Assembly: GCF_001006305.1 (NCBI RefSeq)
Contig: NZ_LBHJ01000012.1
Span: 780,231-844,230 of the forward strand
DNA from: Silvibacterium bohemicum
GTDB lineage: Bacteria; Acidobacteriota; Terriglobia; Terriglobales; Acidobacteriaceae
Direction of reading: 5' to 3'
DNA length: 64,000 bases
Below are positions 62,027 through 64,000 of the stretch, piece by piece (positions within the stretch are counted from its first letter, which is position 1; every line of letters starts with the position of its first letter). The position numbers and the translations under genes were made by a program. The notes beneath the pieces were generated by a model. That model was not told the DNA's origin. It saw nothing but the letters and a program-made list of their open reading frames with translations, and did no database searches.

Positions 62027-64000
62027 ATGACAACTCTGCTTCAGGATATTCACTACGCTCTGCGCCTGGCCCGGAAGTCGCCTGGCTTCACTTTAATCGC
62101 CGTGCTCACCCTGGCTCTCGGAGCGGGAGCGGCGACGGCTATCTTCAGCGTGGTCGACGCTGTTCTCCTGCGTCCGTTGCCCTACGACCATCCTGAGTTG
62201 ATCTATGCTCCGCAAACCCTGGCTAAAGAGGGATACAATCAGCCCTTTTCCTATGCCAGCTTCAAGGATGTGCAAGGGCAAAATCATAGTTTCGCGGCGC
62301 TTTCCGGCGTGTGGACTGCGAACGGAGTTAACCTGCAGACGCCCTCCGGACCTGTGGCACTGAAGTCAGTCGAAGGATCGGACAATTTTTTCGATGTCTT
62401 CGGCATTCATCCCATCCTCGGGCGCACCTTTCGCGCCGGCGAGGACCAGCCGGGCAAGGGCAGCGTGGTGGTTCTCAGCTATCAGGTCTGGCAGACGAAC
62501 TTCGGAGGCGACCCGAGTGTCCTCGGCCGCACCGTTCAGTTGGATGGCAAGCCCTACACCTGCATCGGAGTGATGCCCGCCGACTTCCGCTACCCTCTGA
62601 ACGCCAGCAGCGCCATCTACATACCTTTGAGTGTGCGCTGGGGAAACTCGCGGGGCTCACATTGGCTGCATACCGTCGGACGCCTGAAGCCCGGCGTTAC
62701 CCGCCAGCAGGCGCAGGCCGATCTGAATGCGGTGATGGCCAACCTGGGTCGTGCCTACCCCGACACCGATGCGGGCCGCAGGCTTCAGCTGATCTCTGTG
62801 GAAGATGGCGTCAACGGCTCGACCTCCGGCGCCCTCTGGGCGCTTTCCGCTGCGGTACTGGCGGTGCTGCTCATCGGCTGCATCAATGTCGCAGGATTGC
62901 TGATGGCCAGGGGCGTCAAGCGTGAACGTGAGATGGCGTTGCGGACCGCCGTGGGTGCTAGCCGCTCCCGGATTATCCGCCAGGTTCTCTCCGAGGGATT
63001 GCTCCTTGCCGTCTTCGGCGCGGCAGGCGCGATATTGTTCGCGTCTCTACTGCTGGCCGCATTGCGCACGTTCATGATTCACGCGATTGCGCGCGGCTCG
63101 GAGGTGCACATCGATGCGCAGGTGCTTATCGCCGCCGTTCTCATCTCGACCCTTACCAGTGTTGTAGCGTCGCTGGCTCCGGCGCTGCGACTGTCCGGCG
63201 CCGATCCCAACCGTGCTCTCAAGAGTGGCGGTAATACCGGCACGGCGCAGGCCCAGCATCGTCTTCGCTCCGGGTTTATCGTCACCCAGGTCGCGTTGTC
63301 TCTCGTATTGCTGGCCGTCGCCGGAGTGCTGCTGCACATGGTCGGCGGATATCGCAACGCGAACCTGCGTTTCGACGCAAAACACATTCTGGCTGCGGAG
63401 ATCGACCTTTCCCCCGGCCGCTACGAAGGCCGCAATATTTGGGCCGACTTCTACCAGCCCATGCTCGATCGCGTCGCGCATATTCCCGGCGTGCGCGCTG
63501 CAGGCCTCATCAACCTGGTGCCCATCCAGAGTTGGGGATCGAACAGCGAGATCCATGTCACCGGCCAGCCGCCCTATCCACCGAACGAAGTCACCCTGGC
63601 GGAGAACCGCTTTGTCAGCGAGGGCTACTTCGACGCCATGGGCATCCGCTTGGTGCAGGGCCGCCGGCTGTCGCCGGCTGCCGACATTGCCTCGAACAAG
63701 GCCGGTACCATGGTCGTCAATCAGGCCTTTGTGAAGAAGTTCATCCCCAAAGGGCTGGTGCCGGTAGGCCAGCATATCGACGACAGCGACAAGGCGGATG
63801 AGAAGACCGGAATCGTCGGCGTCGTCACCGACGTTCGGCAGGATCTGATGGAGGCTCCGCTGCCGGAGATGGACTGGTTGTATTCGGAGCTGTCAGCGAA
63901 AGATCAGGGGCAGATGCTGCTCAACAGCAGCCTGATCGTCCGCACAGGAGGAGATCCCAAAGCCGTGATCTCGTCGCTGCGCGGGATCTTTCATGATGTC
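62027..64000 (+). CDS. ADOP-type ABC transporter permease, N-terminal part
   Basis: The gene runs off the right edge after 658 codons. It starts at ATG 62027 with AGGA upstream, MTTLLQDIHYALRLARKSPG, the usual start of MacB/FtsX-like 'acidobacterial duplicated orphan permease' (ADOP) proteins. Helix 1 (about 21-45, FTLIAVLTLALGAGAATAIFSVV) is followed by a periplasmic MacB_PCD-like domain (about 55-260, with SGVWTANGVNLQTP, FFDVFGIHPILGRTF, PYTCIGVMPADFRYP), then FtsX helices (about 268-290, 320-350, 365-385) and a start of the second copy (FIVTQVALSLVLLAVAGVLL). Full proteins are about 800-900 residues with two such halves. ADOPs usually lack an adjacent ATPase gene. Export role is unknown. 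Confidence 0.88.
   Translation, partial: MTTLLQDIHYALRLARKSPGFTLIAVLTLALGAGAATAIFSVVDAVLLRPLPYDHPELIYAPQTLAKEGYNQPFSYASFKDVQGQNHSFAALSGVWTANGVNLQTPSGPVALKSVEGSDNFFDVFGIHPILGRTFRAGEDQPGKGSVVVLSYQVWQTNFGGDPSVLGRTVQLDGKPYTCIGVMPADFRYPLNASSAIYIPLSVRWGNSRGSHWLHTVGRLKPGVTRQQAQADLNAVMANLGRAYPDTDAGRRLQLISVEDGVNGSTSGALWALSAAVLAVLLIGCINVAGLLMARGVKREREMALRTAVGASRSRIIRQVLSEGLLLAVFGAAGAILFASLLLAALRTFMIHAIARGSEVHIDAQVLIAAVLISTLTSVVASLAPALRLSGADPNRALKSGGNTGTAQAQHRLRSGFIVTQVALSLVLLAVAGVLLHMVGGYRNANLRFDAKHILAAEIDLSPGRYEGRNIWADFYQPMLDRVAHIPGVRAAGLINLVPIQSWGSNSEIHVTGQPPYPPNEVTLAENRFVSEGYFDAMGIRLVQGRRLSPAADIASNKAGTMVVNQAFVKKFIPKGLVPVGQHIDDSDKADEKTGIVGVVTDVRQDLMEAPLPEMDWLYSELSAKDQGQMLLNSSLIVRTGGDPKAVISSLRGIFHDV

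Noticed and set aside
1..64000. CRISPR array, tRNA, rRNA, prophage or complete insertion sequence
   Set aside because: No regularly spaced repeats, no TPsiC/acceptor-like tRNA pattern, and no transposase, integrase or phage structural protein was found.

Overview
The window is about 60% GC and reads as chromosome of an Acidobacteriota member, most likely class Terriglobia (family Acidobacteriaceae; the genus is not resolved). Three things point there: a partial secreted S53-type pro-kumamolisin protease at the left edge, a partial FtsX/MacB-like permease of the acidobacterial 'orphan duplicated permease' type at the right edge, and house-keeping genes carrying long Pro/Ala/Ser- or charge-rich extensions. 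No tRNA, rRNA, CRISPR array, prophage or complete insertion sequence was seen. Both edge genes run off the window.

Layout: (1) 1-2.3 kb, a secreted protease fragment and an alditol-oxidase-like FAD enzyme. (2) 2.5-6.7 kb, the conserved RNA/ribosome block phoH-ybeY-corC-era, where Era carries a 15-bp minisatellite insertion. (3) 6.8-10.5 kb, an NtrY/NtrX-type two-component system whose regulator lacks a GAFTGA loop. (4) 10.6-16.4 kb, a glycine-zipper lipoprotein, a secreted CBM-like protein, alanine dehydrogenase, a B12-binding-type radical SAM protein and a cation/proton antiporter. (5) 16.5-20.2 kb, a MntA/HepT toxin-antitoxin pair, an aldehyde dehydrogenase, and a Crp-type regulator divergent from an AhpD-like protein. 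(6) 20.4-30.8 kb, the rod-shape operon mreB-mreC-mreD-mrdA-rodA followed by an RNase E/G whose S1 domain is split by about 640 residues of low-complexity sequence. (7) 31-36.2 kb, an outer-membrane protein, a possible small RNA, a small coiled-coil protein, a GT2 glycosyltransferase, a VapBC-like pair and an MqnC-like protein missing its radical SAM cysteines. (8) 36.6-45.5 kb, a DUF481-like protein, RecQ, an inverted-repeat element, an Fpg-family glycosylase, beta-carbonic anhydrase, a TetR-mhqE-mhqD-like cluster and murB. (9) 45.5-53 kb, a Tat-exported phospholipase C, a molybdate regulator-modABC operon, and thrC-thrB. (10) 53-59.4 kb, thioredoxin, an FAH-fold hydratase, a frameshifted coiled-coil gene, a DUF1800 protein, and an ArsR-SRPBCC operon with a probably leaderless promoter/operator. 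(11) 59.4-64 kb, the rplS-rnhB-PIG-L operon and the partial ADOP permease.

The strongest leads are the RNase E/G S1-domain insertion, the cysteine-less MqnC homologue, the Era minisatellite, the one-base frameshift in one of two paralogous coiled-coil genes, the leaderless self-controlled ArsR promoter, a candidate orphan small RNA, and a 34-bp dispersed repeat present three times. I did not find a clearly new multi-gene system. The novelty here lies mainly in unusual versions of known proteins and in non-coding elements. All assignments come from reading sequence and motifs; no database search was run.
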